Positions 8,850 to 16,095 of a stretch of DNA of 64,000 bases are shown one piece after another; within the stretch, counting starts at the first letter, position 1, and the number at the start of each line of letters is the position of its first letter. Origin of the DNA: an uncultured Burkholderiales bacterium (lineage in GTDB: Bacteria > Pseudomonadota > Gammaproteobacteria > Burkholderiales > Burkholderiaceae_C). Both the position numbers and the translations under genes were made by a program. Location: contig CALBSC010000078.1 of the NCBI GenBank assembly GCA_937927685.1, positions 1 through 64,000 on the forward strand. Direction: 5' to 3'. Below the pieces are notes generated by a model. The model did no database searches. It saw nothing but the letters and a program-made list of their open reading frames with translations, and was not told the origin of the DNA.

Positions 8850-9575
8850 TTAACTCCTGGTGGGGATCAGGGATAAAAATTCGCGACGCAGGTTGGCATC
8901 TTTCAGGAAAGCCCCGCGCATCACGGAGTTGATCATTTTGCTGTCCATGTCCTTGACCCCGCGCCAACCCATGCAGTAGTGACTGGCCTCCATGACGATG
9001 GAAAGACCGTCGGGCTGGGTCTTGCGTTGAATCAAGTCGGCCAGTTGTACCACGGCTTCTTCCTGGATCTGGGGTCGCCCCATGATCCATTCAGCCAGGC
9101 GCGCATATTTTGACAGGCCAATCACGTTGGTGTGCTGGTTGGGTACCACGCCGATCCAGATTTTTCCGATGACCGGGCAAAAGTGGTGGCTGCAGGCGCT
9201 GCGCACCGTGATGGGACCCACGATCATGAGTTCATTGAGGTGCTCGGCGTTGGGGAATTCGGTGACCTCGGGGGCGGGCACATAGCGGCCCTTGAACACT
9301 TCCTGGAGGTACATCTTGGCCACGCGTCGGGCCGTGTCGGCGGTGTTGTGGTCACTCTCGGTGTCGATGACAAGACTTTGCAGCACGCCGCTCATCTTGC
9401 CCGACACTTCATCGAGCAATTGTTCCAATTCGCCGGGTTCGATGAATTGAGAAATATTGTCGTTGGCGTGAAACCGCTTGCGCGAGGCCTGGATGCGTTC
9501 GCGGATTTTCACGGAAACGGGCGTTCCCTCGTCAAGGCGTGCGGGGCTGGAGGTGTTCATGGGGTGCTCATTCAT
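8850..9575 (-). CDS. folE: GTP cyclohydrolase I, variant zinc-site lineage
   Basis: 241 residues. It converts GTP to 7,8-dihydroneopterin triphosphate, the first step to folate and pterins. The core is recognisable: SDHNTADTARRVAKMYLQEVFKGRY, then SACSHHFCPVIGK with candidate zinc Cys and His, then ASHYCMGWRGVKD with the third Cys. The motif differs from the usual S-T-C-E-H-H-F and Y-C-V-K-A-R-G-V, so it belongs to a diverged branch. I chose the ATG at 9575 (MNEHPMNTSS), which overlaps the DUF2256 stop; Met at 9560 is an alternative. The order SDR-DUF2256-folE-BLUF ties pterin synthesis to blue-light sensing. The product could feed tetrahydrofolate, including the MTHF antenna of photolyases (inference). 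Confidence 0.9.
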   Translation of the reverse strand: MNEHPMNTSSPARLDEGTPVSVKIRERIQASRKRFHANDNISQFIEPGELEQLLDEVSGKMSGVLQSLVIDTESDHNTADTARRVAKMYLQEVFKGRYVPAPEVTEFPNAEHLNELMIVGPITVRSACSHHFCPVIGKIWIGVVPNQHTNVIGLSKYARLAEWIMGRPQIQEEAVVQLADLIQRKTQPDGLSIVMEASHYCMGWRGVKDMDSKMINSVMRGAFLKDANLRREFLSLIPTRS

Positions 9576-9729
9576 TCGGGACTTTCTGTGCGGGGCTCGC
9601 CGAGCGGCATTTCTGCGAGCAATACTTGACCTGGTCCCAGTCACGGGCCCATTTGTGGCGCCATGAAAATGGCAGCCCACACGAAACGCACAGCTTGTGC
9701 GGCAGCTCTGATTTCTTGCGCATTTTCAT
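9568..9729 (-). CDS. DUF2256 small zinc-ribbon-like protein
   Basis: A 53-residue protein that is easily missed. It begins MKMRKKSELPHKLCVSCG and contains CVSCGLPFSW, then KWARDWDQVKYCSQKCR. The C-x2-C...C-x3-C spacing fits a small zinc ribbon, and the W-x-x-x-W-D-x-V-K-Y-C-S pattern is the DUF2256 signature. A second possible start lies at 9723. Its stop overlaps the folE start (ATGAATGA), which indicates translational coupling. DUF2256 genes often neighbour photolyase/cryptochrome genes (from memory), in keeping with the BLUF gene downstream. The molecular role is unknown. Confidence 0.85.
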   Translation of the reverse strand: MKMRKKSELPHKLCVSCGLPFSWRHKWARDWDQVKYCSQKCRSASPAQKVPNE

Positions 9730-9745
9730 GGCGTCATCATTCCCG

Positions 9746-10516
9746 TCACAGGCGAGTGATTCGCCGCACAGCAGCGAAGTACAAGCGGTTGGGCAACAGG
9801 CGCAGCAGTTTCATCACCCAGGTGAAGCGCTTGGGAAAGTGGATTTCAAAATCGCCTTGTGTCCAGCCGTGCACGATGGCCTTGGCGGCGTCCTCCGCGG
9901 TGATGAGGGCCGGCATGGGGAATTCGTTTTGGGCGGTGAGCGGCGTGTCGACAAATCCGGGGTTGATGAGACTCACGCCCACCCCCTGGGGTTGCAGATC
10001 GAGGTACAGCGATTCGGCCAGGTTGATCAGCGCCGCCTTGGTCGGCCCATAGGCGAGTCCAAGCGGAAGGCCCCGGTATCCGGCCACACTGCTGATCAGG
10101 CTGAAGTGTCCGTGCTTGCGCTCGACCATGCCGGGAAGGACAGCATCCATCACGTGCAGCGCTCCCACGGTATTGACCTCGTGGTGGCGCAACAGGTCGG
10201 TGAGGTCCAGCGCGGTCGCGCGCATGGGTTGGTAATGGCCTGCACAGTAGCAGACCAGATCGAGCGGCCCCTGCGCCAGCAGATCACGGGCAACCGCCTG
10301 AACGCCCAACCTGTCAGTGACATCCAGGGGCATGGCCGTGCTGCCAGGGTGCGCCAGCACGAAAGCCTCGAGAGCGTCCCGCTGCCGGGCTGATACCACC
10401 ACCTGCGCGCCCAGCGCATGCAGATGTTCGGCCACTGCCCGCCCGATACCCGTGGAGGCGCCCACCAGCCAGACACGTTGACCACGCCAGTCGCGAATGG
10501 GCGGATTCAGACTCAT
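9746..10516 (-). CDS. Short-chain dehydrogenase/reductase
   Basis: 256 residues, Rossmann-fold NAD(P)-dependent oxidoreductase. The cofactor motif GASTGIG is near residue 19, the structural CAG near residue 91, the catalytic serine in LISSVAGY and the catalytic Tyr-x-x-x-Lys in AYGPTKAAL (about 155-160). The C-terminus (FPKRFTWVMKLLRLLPNRLYF) is amphipathic and may touch the membrane. Its ATG overlaps the stop of the DUF3833 gene (ATGA), and DUF2256 follows. SDRs of this kind are part of cfa/amine-oxidase clusters induced by singlet oxygen in other bacteria. The substrate is unknown; a modified fatty acid is a reasonable guess. Confidence 0.9.
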   Translation of the reverse strand: MSLNPPIRDWRGQRVWLVGASTGIGRAVAEHLHALGAQVVVSARQRDALEAFVLAHPGSTAMPLDVTDRLGVQAVARDLLAQGPLDLVCYCAGHYQPMRATALDLTDLLRHHEVNTVGALHVMDAVLPGMVERKHGHFSLISSVAGYRGLPLGLAYGPTKAALINLAESLYLDLQPQGVGVSLINPGFVDTPLTAQNEFPMPALITAEDAAKAIVHGWTQGDFEIHFPKRFTWVMKLLRLLPNRLYFAAVRRITRL

Positions 10517-11076
10517 GGCGCCTGCTTGTGAAAAGAGAGGGTGACCTCACCCAGACGAATGCCGAACTTGCTCATGGTGGCCCGGTTGAGCATGACGCGC
10601 TCGTCCACCAGGTACATCCAGTCATCGAATTGCACCTCGTAGACAGTGCCGTCCACGGGAAGTTTGAGGGTGTAGGCCCATTGAAAGGCATTGCCCGCGG
10701 CTTGTCCATTGGCCACGCCGGCCACGTCATCGGCGGTGCCGGTGTAGCGCCCGTCAGCGGTTTTCGTCAGCCGCCAAATGCGACGCTCGGTCTTGCCGTC
10801 CGAATAGGTGAAGTGCTCATCCAGCACGCCCTGGTTGCCTTCCCATGTGCCCTCCATGTCCACGGTGAAGCGGCGCACCACCTGACCACTACGGTTCTGG
10901 AAGATGCCATAGGCCACCACCTTGCCGTTGAAAAACCGGTCCAGGTCCAGGGCAGGGCGTTCAGTGGCGTACTGGGCGATGTCGTGGCTCGCGCACCCCA
11001 CGAGCAGTGTGGTGGCGGTCACCACGCTCAACAGGAGCGTGCACAAAGTCCGAAAGCCAGTGAGGGTGAATGACAT
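10513..11076 (-). CDS. DUF3833 family lipoprotein
   Basis: 187 residues with a lipoprotein signal: a hydrophobic stretch followed by the lipobox LVGC, giving a lipid-anchored protein starting at Cys28 (GCASHDIAQY). The remainder is a lipocalin-like beta-rich domain with FFNGKVVAYGIFQNRSGQVVRRF and a DWMYLVDERVMLNRATMSKFGIRLGEVTLSF tail, typical of DUF3833. It is probably in the periplasmic face of the outer or inner membrane. It overlaps the SDR gene by 4 bp and follows the chalcone-isomerase-like gene. Its constant association with cfa and the amine oxidase in proteobacteria suggests a lipid-handling role, not demonstrated here. Confidence 0.87.
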   Translation of the reverse strand: MSFTLTGFRTLCTLLLSVVTATTLLVGCASHDIAQYATERPALDLDRFFNGKVVAYGIFQNRSGQVVRRFTVDMEGTWEGNQGVLDEHFTYSDGKTERRIWRLTKTADGRYTGTADDVAGVANGQAAGNAFQWAYTLKLPVDGTVYEVQFDDWMYLVDERVMLNRATMSKFGIRLGEVTLSFHKQAP

Positions 11077-11097
11077 GGTGATTCCTGCTGATCTGTC

Positions 11098-11706
11098 TCA
11101 ACGTTCAGGGGCCGGACCCAGGCCCAGCAGTGTCAGTCGCAAGTCCGGCTGAGAGGTGGATGGGGCCAGCCAGATACCCAGAAAACGGCGGGCAAATGCA
11201 GGATCATCCACGCGGCCGATCGGCTGCCCGTTGAATCCAAAGCTGACGCCTTGCCCCGGGTGATGCTGGCCGGTCAAACGATCCCCGTTTTTAACATCGG
11301 GAAAAATGCGTTGCATGTGCGCCAGCCATTGCTGGGCCTGCTGTTCAGGCACCGGACCCGCCCGCATCATCTCGGACAGGGACCGCTCGGCGATGGCCCG
11401 GCCTTTGAGATCGCGCAGGTATTCCAGCTCCAGGACCAGCGGTTGGTCCAGCACCTGTTCTGGCTGTTGCGTGGGCAGTGTCCACAGACGCGCGTGGTAA
11501 ATGCGCAGGCCCCAGTAGCGAAGACCGGCCTCCCCCATCAAACGGCTGCCGGGCAGCAACGGGTGGGCGCCCGTCTTGGCCTGAGCCGTTTCGGCCCCGG
11601 CTTCACGCGTGTTGGCAAGGGACATCGTGGTGGCGCCACACAGCAACACCACGGCCGTCAGCACCACCAGGAAAATGTCAGCGCGCGAGCGTGTACTGGA
11701 CGACAT
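11098..11706 (-). CDS. Chalcone-isomerase-like exported protein
   Basis: 202 residues. After a signal-like N-terminus (hydrophobic about 9-30) comes a chalcone-isomerase-type fold: GSRLMGEAGLRYWGLRIYHARLW, then LELEYLRDLKGRAIAERSLSEM, then FGFNGQPIGRVDDPAFARRFLGIWL. Bacterial members lack a known flavonoid role and occur in cfa/DUF3833/DUF1365 clusters. I chose the ATG at 11706, inside the 3' end of cfa, because it supplies the signal peptide. The open frame extends further upstream only as a shadow of cfa. The overlap with cfa indicates coupling. Confidence 0.8.
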   Translation of the reverse strand: MSSSTRSRADIFLVVLTAVVLLCGATTMSLANTREAGAETAQAKTGAHPLLPGSRLMGEAGLRYWGLRIYHARLWTLPTQQPEQVLDQPLVLELEYLRDLKGRAIAERSLSEMMRAGPVPEQQAQQWLAHMQRIFPDVKNGDRLTGQHHPGQGVSFGFNGQPIGRVDDPAFARRFLGIWLAPSTSQPDLRLTLLGLGPAPER

Positions 11707-12895
11707 CGATATCACCGGCCTCGAAGCCTGCCTCGCAGTAGGCGAGGTAGAAGTCCCAGATGTGGATGAAGCGCTGATCGAAGCCGAGGGCGAGGACCTC
11801 GTCCTTGCGCGCCAGGAAGTCTGCGCGCCAGCGGCGGCAGGTTTCGGCATAGTCGCGTCCGAAATGGAACTCGTCAACGACGGTGAGGCCTGCGTCGTGG
11901 GCCTCGCGCTTGAACTCACGGGGGCAGGGCAGGCAGCCGCCTGGGAAGATGTACTGCTGGATGAAGTCGGTGGAGCGGCTGTAGCGCTCAAACAGGTCAT
12001 CGCGGATCACGATGGTCTGGATGCAGGCACGGCCCAGGGGTTTGAGCAGACGAGCCAGGCTCTGGAAGTACGTGGGCCAGTAGGCCTGACCCACGGCCTC
12101 GAGCATTTCGATGGAACAGATGGCGTCGAAGGGGCCGTCATGGATGTCGCGGTAGTCCTGCAGGCGCAGATCGGCCTGGTGCGACAGGCCCTGGGAGGCC
12201 AGGCGTTGCTGGGCCCAGGCGAGCTGCTCGGTAGACAAGGTCACCCCGGTGAGGTGGGCGCCGAATTCGTGGGTGGCTTTTTCGGCCAGCGCCCCCCAGC
12301 CACAGCCGATTTCGAGCACGCGGTGACCGCGGCGCACGCCGGCCATGTGCAGGGCACGTCGAACCTTGGCGTGCTGGGCCTGCTGCATGTCCTGTTGCAG
12401 GTTGCCGTGGAAGAGGCCGGATGAGTAGTTCATCGTGCCGTCCAGCCACAGGCGGTAGAAGTCATTGCCCAGGTCGTAGTGGGCGTGGATGTTTTTGCGG
12501 CTGTTGCCGCGGGTGTTGCGGTTGAGGAGGTGTCGCAGGCGGTAAGCGAGTCGGCCGATCCAGGAGCCGTGGATGACTTCGTCCAGGGCCTGGCGGTTGG
12601 CGGCGAGCAGGCGCAGGAGTGCGGGGAGCTGGGAGGTGGACCAGTCACCGGCGATGTAGCTTTCTGCAAAGCCGATGTCGCCGGATTTGAGGGCGGCGGA
12701 GAAGGGTTGCCAGTTGTGCAGGTGCAGGCTGACGTGGAGCCCCAGTCCATCGCCCACGGTCTGGACACTGCCGTCGGGCAGGCTGATGGTGAGGGAGCCA
12801 TGGCGCAATTGCTGCAGCAGTCGAAACACCGTGCGGGCCGAGGCTGGGGTGCGCTCGGGCAAGGGCGCTGCATTGCGTGCGGTGGCGGTGTTCAT
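11678..12895 (-). CDS. cfa: Cyclopropane-fatty-acyl-phospholipid synthase family methyltransferase
   Basis: 405 residues. It transfers a methyl or methylene from S-adenosylmethionine to the double bond of phospholipid acyl chains at the membrane surface. The N-terminal lipid-binding part includes GDIGFAESYIAGDW. The SAM motif VLEIGCGWGALAEKA is near residue 190, followed by GVTLSTEQLAWAQ and ICSIEMLEAVG. The C-terminus ends CEAGFEAGDIDVVQYTLAR. It heads a minus-strand operon with CHI-like, DUF3833, SDR, DUF2256, folE and BLUF genes. A promoter and a TTGTC-N3-GACAA motif lie just upstream. A 61-bp copy of its 3' end and part of its start survive at 18250-18335. Confidence 0.93.
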   Translation of the reverse strand: MNTATARNAAPLPERTPASARTVFRLLQQLRHGSLTISLPDGSVQTVGDGLGLHVSLHLHNWQPFSAALKSGDIGFAESYIAGDWSTSQLPALLRLLAANRQALDEVIHGSWIGRLAYRLRHLLNRNTRGNSRKNIHAHYDLGNDFYRLWLDGTMNYSSGLFHGNLQQDMQQAQHAKVRRALHMAGVRRGHRVLEIGCGWGALAEKATHEFGAHLTGVTLSTEQLAWAQQRLASQGLSHQADLRLQDYRDIHDGPFDAICSIEMLEAVGQAYWPTYFQSLARLLKPLGRACIQTIVIRDDLFERYSRSTDFIQQYIFPGGCLPCPREFKREAHDAGLTVVDEFHFGRDYAETCRRWRADFLARKDEVLALGFDQRFIHIWDFYLAYCEAGFEAGDIDVVQYTLAR

Positions 12896-12908
12896 GCAAA
12901 CCTTTCGT

Positions 12909-12921
12909 TTGTCCTAGACAA
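12909..12921. promoter_or_regulatory. TTGTCCTAGACAA operator-like motif upstream of cfa
   Basis: A 13-bp inverted repeat, TTGTC-CTA-GACAA, located 14-26 bp upstream of the cfa ATG and just downstream of the predicted -10 box. Near-identical elements precede the flavin oxidase gene (20436-20448) and the LitR-like regulator gene (24086-24098), each with AAA and an AT-rich stretch on the same side. This suggests one shared regulator, most simply the LitR-like protein itself. Confidence 0.6.
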
Positions 12922-12926
12922 AAATG

Positions 12927-12954
12927 ATTTTATGGTAAGCTGGATTCCGGTCAA
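12927..12954 (-). promoter_or_regulatory. Promoter of the cfa operon
   Basis: On the minus strand TTGACC (12954-12949) is followed after 16 bp by TAAAAT (12932-12927). Transcription would begin about 7 bases further on, inside the TTGTC-N3-GACAA motif, a position suited to repression. Confidence 0.55.
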
Positions 12955-12990
12955 AACCCGTTGTCGTGAACCTGAGTTCAGATTCGGGTT
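12955..12990. promoter_or_regulatory. Nested inverted repeat between cfa and the cobalamin-domain gene
   Basis: Outer arms AACCCG (12955-12960) and CGGGTT (12985-12990) enclose TGAAC-CTGA-GTTCA (12967-12980). It could end the upstream transcript or bind a regulator of cfa. There is no clear T-run. Confidence 0.3.
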
Positions 12991-13053
12991 AATCGGACAG
13001 GCAATGCTCGGGGAAGGACTCAGAACACAGGCAGGACCACCGCGCGTCAAGCG

Positions 13054-13842
13054 CTAGCCTTGTTCGAACTGGGTGCGCGTGCGGATACGCGTCATCAAAC
13101 TCATGGCGTATTCCTGGGCGTGACTCGCATTGGTGGCGGCGAAATCAGCGTTCACTTCCGCCGCCAGATTGGGACGCAGGAAAGCCTGTGTGCCTCCCAC
13201 GACCACGACCAGATCCTTGTTGCGACTGGCTTTCCTGCATTGAGAAATAAATTTGTGACCCAGCAACAAATCACGATCGAGCGAGAGGGTCACCCCCAGC
13301 AAATCAAAATGTTCTTCAGCCAGCATGTCCGGCGTCAAGTCCAGATTGATCAGCGGTCCCGAGGTCACTTCCCATCCATGCAGATGGAATATTTCGGCAG
13401 CCACGTTGATACCCAGCGTGTGTTCACTGCCGTTCGGGGCAGCAATGAGAACCCGGTAGGGATTGAAGGGTTTCTGACTCGACTTGATGCGTTGATCCGC
13501 CAATTCGTAAATCAGCTCCGTCAAACGATTGGCCCCCAGACGAACGGCCGAGATGGAAATGCGATCGCATGCCCACCACTCACCCAGCACCATGGCAGCA
13601 CCGCTCACAACCTGAGTCATGTAACTTTCGATGTCAAAGCTTTCTTGCAACAACGATCGGGCCAGACGTTGAAAGGCGCGTGGGTCAAAGTCCAGCGAAT
13701 CGGCCGCAAGATGTCGAATCATCTCCTGCGAGAACTTGGGATGTACCCGCTGGGTATCAAAGCACATGGCGTACTGATTCGGCAACACGAAGCTCAACAG
13801 CTCATTGCGATTGACTGACAGTTGCGTTGAAGACTTGTCCAT
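13054..13842 (-). CDS. Cobalamin-binding-domain regulator without DNA-binding domain (AerR/PpaA-like)
   Basis: 262 residues from the chosen start. The layout is a helical cap region, then a B12-binding fold with VLIAAPNGSEHTLGINVAAEIFHLHGWEV, then VVVVGGTQAF. The cobalamin motif D/E-x-H-x-x-G is altered to S-E-H-T-L-G, which keeps the axial His141. The W-x9-E-H capping motif of light-sensing CarH proteins reads W-x9-V-R here, so adenosylcobalamin capping seems lost. No MerR helix-turn-helix precedes it, unlike LitR. These traits fit AerR/PpaA antirepressors or SCHIC-type sensors that act with PpsR (inference). An in-frame ATG at 13911 exists, but a promoter-like sequence lies across it, so I prefer ATG 13842 (MDKSSTQLSV). 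Confidence 0.72.
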   Translation of the reverse strand: MDKSSTQLSVNRNELLSFVLPNQYAMCFDTQRVHPKFSQEMIRHLAADSLDFDPRAFQRLARSLLQESFDIESYMTQVVSGAAMVLGEWWACDRISISAVRLGANRLTELIYELADQRIKSSQKPFNPYRVLIAAPNGSEHTLGINVAAEIFHLHGWEVTSGPLINLDLTPDMLAEEHFDLLGVTLSLDRDLLLGHKFISQCRKASRNKDLVVVVGGTQAFLRPNLAAEVNADFAATNASHAQEYAMSLMTRIRTRTQFEQG

Positions 13843-13892
13843 GGCCGTTCTGGCGGGAAAAATGTCCGGGGAGGACAACCCTTTTCCCAGAG

Positions 13893-13925
13893 TGTAACTA
13901 TGAACTGACATTTCAATATGTCAAT
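13893..13925 (-). promoter_or_regulatory. Promoter region of the cobalamin-domain gene with palindromes
   Basis: On the minus strand TTGACA (13925-13920) plus a 17-bp spacer leads to ATAGTT (13902-13897). A palindrome TGACAT-N6-ATGTCA (13906-13923) covers the -35 side. TGT-N12-ACA (13893-13910), the PpsR/CrtJ half-site spacing, covers the -10 side. The latter pattern has only six fixed bases and could be chance. Confidence 0.4.
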
Positions 13926-13954
13926 ACAAATTTTCACCAAGATGGCCTCATTTG

Positions 13955-13985
13955 CTCAAATAACCCAAAATAACTAGTATTTGAG
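13955..13985. promoter_or_regulatory. 8-bp inverted repeat upstream of the DUF2236 gene
   Basis: CTCAAATA (13955-13962) and TATTTGAG (13978-13985) are perfect arms with a 15-base spacer, in an AT-rich stretch 55 bp before the ATG at 14040. It is a candidate operator or promoter element for the divergently placed oxygenase gene. Confidence 0.4.
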
Positions 13986-14039
13986 GCGGGCAATTTTGTT
14001 CGAAATGTATCCAGTGGGGTCCTCGGCGGTAAAAATTTC

Positions 14040-14933
14040 ATGACATGGGTGGAATGTGTAAAACATCTGGCGATGGACGCGATTGGCGACCAGGTTCGAT
14101 CCATCGCGGGCTCAGCGTCGTCTCTGGAAGACTTCCGGGAACCCGCGGGTGACAGGGGACTGTTCGGTCCTGACTCCATGGCTTGGCGAGTTCATGCCCA
14201 CTTCACGTCGATGATGGTGGGGGGCTTGTCCTCGTTGATCATCCAGGCCCTGCACCCGCGTGCGTTGGCGGCTGTCTGGGACCATTCCAATTTCCGCCAG
14301 AACCTCAAAAGTCGGCTGGGTCGAACCGCCTATTTCGTGGCGGCCACCACCTACGGGGGGGAGGCCCTGGCGATGGCGTCCATTCGGCGCGTCAACGCCA
14401 TCCATGCCGGCATTGAAGGCCGGGACCTTCAGGGGCGACCCTACATGGCCAACGAGCCGGATCTCGTTCGGTGGGTGCATCTGGTCGAGGTGAGCTCCTT
14501 CCTGTCGGCCTATCAGCACCTCTCGACTGCGCCGCTGAGCGCACGGGCGTGCGATCAGTACATTGCTGAAATGACGCGGGTCGGCCATCTCCTGGGCGCC
14601 GTGGATCTGCCCCGGGACTGGTCATCGACGCAGGCCGCATTGCAGGCTTACCGAGCGGTGTTGAGGTTTGACGACCGGGCCAGGGAAATTCTCCATGTCG
14701 TCGAGTCTTACCCGGCTGAGGGGCTGGACAAACCCTTCATGGCGCTGGTGCTGCAATCGGCCATGGACATCATGCCGACCTGGGCACTGGCGCTGATTCA
14801 GCGTGAACCGGGGTGTCTGGCCGCGCAAACGGCCCGGCGCTGCGCTCTGCAGGTTGCCTCGCAGCCGATTCAATGGACGCTGGATGAGCGGGGCGTGTCT
14901 GCCATTGCGCGCCAGCGGGTCAACCGAGTTTGA
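14040..14933 (+). CDS. DUF2236 / MpaB-family oxygenase (rubber-oxygenase catalytic-like domain)
   Basis: 297 residues. The segment FGPDSMAWRVHAHFTSMMVGG, LIIQALHPRALAAVWDHSNF, then the T-x-x-Y-F-V-A-A-T-T-Y-G turn and VRWVHLVEVSSFLSAYQHL are standard for DUF2236, now grouped with MpaB and latex-clearing oxygenases. Conserved His residues (WRVHAH, ALHPRA, WVHLVE) may hold a heme. It is probably cytoplasmic or membrane-associated, with no signal peptide. It diverges from the cobalamin-domain gene and converges on a SOUL heme-protein gene. The substrate is unknown; oxidation of an unsaturated lipid would fit the neighbourhood (inference). Confidence 0.82.
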   Translation: MTWVECVKHLAMDAIGDQVRSIAGSASSLEDFREPAGDRGLFGPDSMAWRVHAHFTSMMVGGLSSLIIQALHPRALAAVWDHSNFRQNLKSRLGRTAYFVAATTYGGEALAMASIRRVNAIHAGIEGRDLQGRPYMANEPDLVRWVHLVEVSSFLSAYQHLSTAPLSARACDQYIAEMTRVGHLLGAVDLPRDWSSTQAALQAYRAVLRFDDRAREILHVVESYPAEGLDKPFMALVLQSAMDIMPTWALALIQREPGCLAAQTARRCALQVASQPIQWTLDERGVSAIARQRVNRV

Positions 14934-14934
14934 A

Positions 14935-15597
14935 TCAGGGGGTCGCCATCTCGACCATGATTTCGTTGCGCTTGAACATGGGCAATGTCCAGGGCGGGTC
15001 ATACCGGGCCAGTTGGGGTGTACCGATGACGGGCAGCGATTGGCGTTGCGCCCATTCAAGCGTGGCTTGAATTTTTTGCTGGACGCGCTGCTGGGTGTTC
15101 AGCCACGAGTAGGTGTGGACCACAAAAGTTTTGGCAGGAATTTCGCGCAGACGGATCGCGTCGCTGCGTGGCCTGGGAATGCTGGCCAGGGTGTAGGCGC
15201 TGGGCATCACGAAATGAACGCGCCAGCGGTGGGCTGACACCAGACCGCTGTCTGCGGACTGCGGTTCGACGGTCATCGGCGCGGCAGTGGCGATGGCCAA
15301 TGACTGCGGCTCAATGGTCACAGGCGCGGTCATGGCAATTTTGCTGGTCTGGTCCGAGTCAGGGCGCTGGTTGTTGCCAAAAATGTAACTGGCGATCAGC
15401 CGAAACCCTTTGTTGGAGGCTTCATCCATGTCGCCATCAACCCAGGTTTCAGCCACCAGCATGGGGGCGTAACGTCTGATCTCGAAGGGACCCTCCGAGC
15501 GGAGGACTTCATAGGGAGGTTCTTCAATGGCCATGGCAAGGGAACTGAACAGGCACAGGCTCAGCCAGCTCAGCAAGCGGATCAATGAGGCGGTCAT
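14935..15597 (-). CDS. SOUL-family heme-binding protein, exported
   Basis: 220 residues with a signal peptide (hydrophobic about 6-20, likely cut after AMA). The mature start EEPPYEVLRSEGPFEIRRYAPMLVAETWVDGD is the classic SOUL opening. KIAMTAPVTIEPQS and GTPQLARYDPPWTLPMFKRNEIMVEM follow in family order. SOUL proteins bind heme or tetrapyrroles. An insert repeats the motif: MTAPVTIEPQS is followed 10 residues later by APMTVEPQS, which looks like a small internal duplication. Its ATG overlaps the stop of the preceding small gene. Confidence 0.88.
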   Translation of the reverse strand: MTASLIRLLSWLSLCLFSSLAMAIEEPPYEVLRSEGPFEIRRYAPMLVAETWVDGDMDEASNKGFRLIASYIFGNNQRPDSDQTSKIAMTAPVTIEPQSLAIATAAPMTVEPQSADSGLVSAHRWRVHFVMPSAYTLASIPRPRSDAIRLREIPAKTFVVHTYSWLNTQQRVQQKIQATLEWAQRQSLPVIGTPQLARYDPPWTLPMFKRNEIMVEMATP

Positions 15598-15986
15598 GGA
15601 TGTGCAGGGGATGGATTCGACGCCGGTGAAAAGGACTGTATGTCCCCATCGATGGCATCAAAGTAGACAGGCTGAAAAAAATACTCCTCGGGGAAGAGGG
15701 GCGTTTCAGGACGAGGGCCGCTGGGGACATATTTCAGCACGGTGAACAGGTAGGCATTCAGCGAAGCGATGAACCGGTCGAATTCTCGCAACGGAATATC
15801 GGACTGCGTCACCACCATGCGCCAATGATCACTCAGCGCGGGATCCCAGCGCAGTTCGATGGGACACACCTGGTTGCGATACAAACGGCCATATTGCTCC
15901 AGATGGAAGAAGAGTCGGGCGGGATAGGCGTCCTCGACGGCTGGCTCCACCATCATTTTGCGGGGATAGATCTTGAAATAACTCAT
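15594..15986 (-). CDS. Conserved-looking hypothetical protein
   Basis: 130 residues from MSYFKIYPRKMMVEPAVED; an alternative in-frame ATG at 16031 adds 15 residues. I do not recognise a family. It is acidic to neutral, rich in aromatic residues, with no signal peptide or membrane segment. A notable stretch is YPARLFFHLEQYGRLYRNQVCPIELRWDP, and the tail is Pro/Ser-rich. It overlaps the SOUL gene by 4 bp, so both are made from one transcript and may act together. Neither start has a clear Shine-Dalgarno sequence. Confidence 0.6.
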   Translation of the reverse strand: MSYFKIYPRKMMVEPAVEDAYPARLFFHLEQYGRLYRNQVCPIELRWDPALSDHWRMVVTQSDIPLREFDRFIASLNAYLFTVLKYVPSGPRPETPLFPEEYFFQPVYFDAIDGDIQSFSPASNPSPAHP

Positions 15987-16095
15987 GGTCGCATCAGAGA
16001 GGATTGGCGAGTCGTTGGCTATGCCCCACATCTGCTAGTGTGTACCTCATACAACCCCAGTTGAGCGGTCACACTTTCCAGATAATCATCACACA

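Noticed and set aside
13893..13910. TGT-N12-ACA near the cobalamin-domain gene as an independent PpsR site
   Set aside because: Six fixed bases are expected about once per 4 kb; kept only as part of the promoter entry, not as stand-alone evidence.
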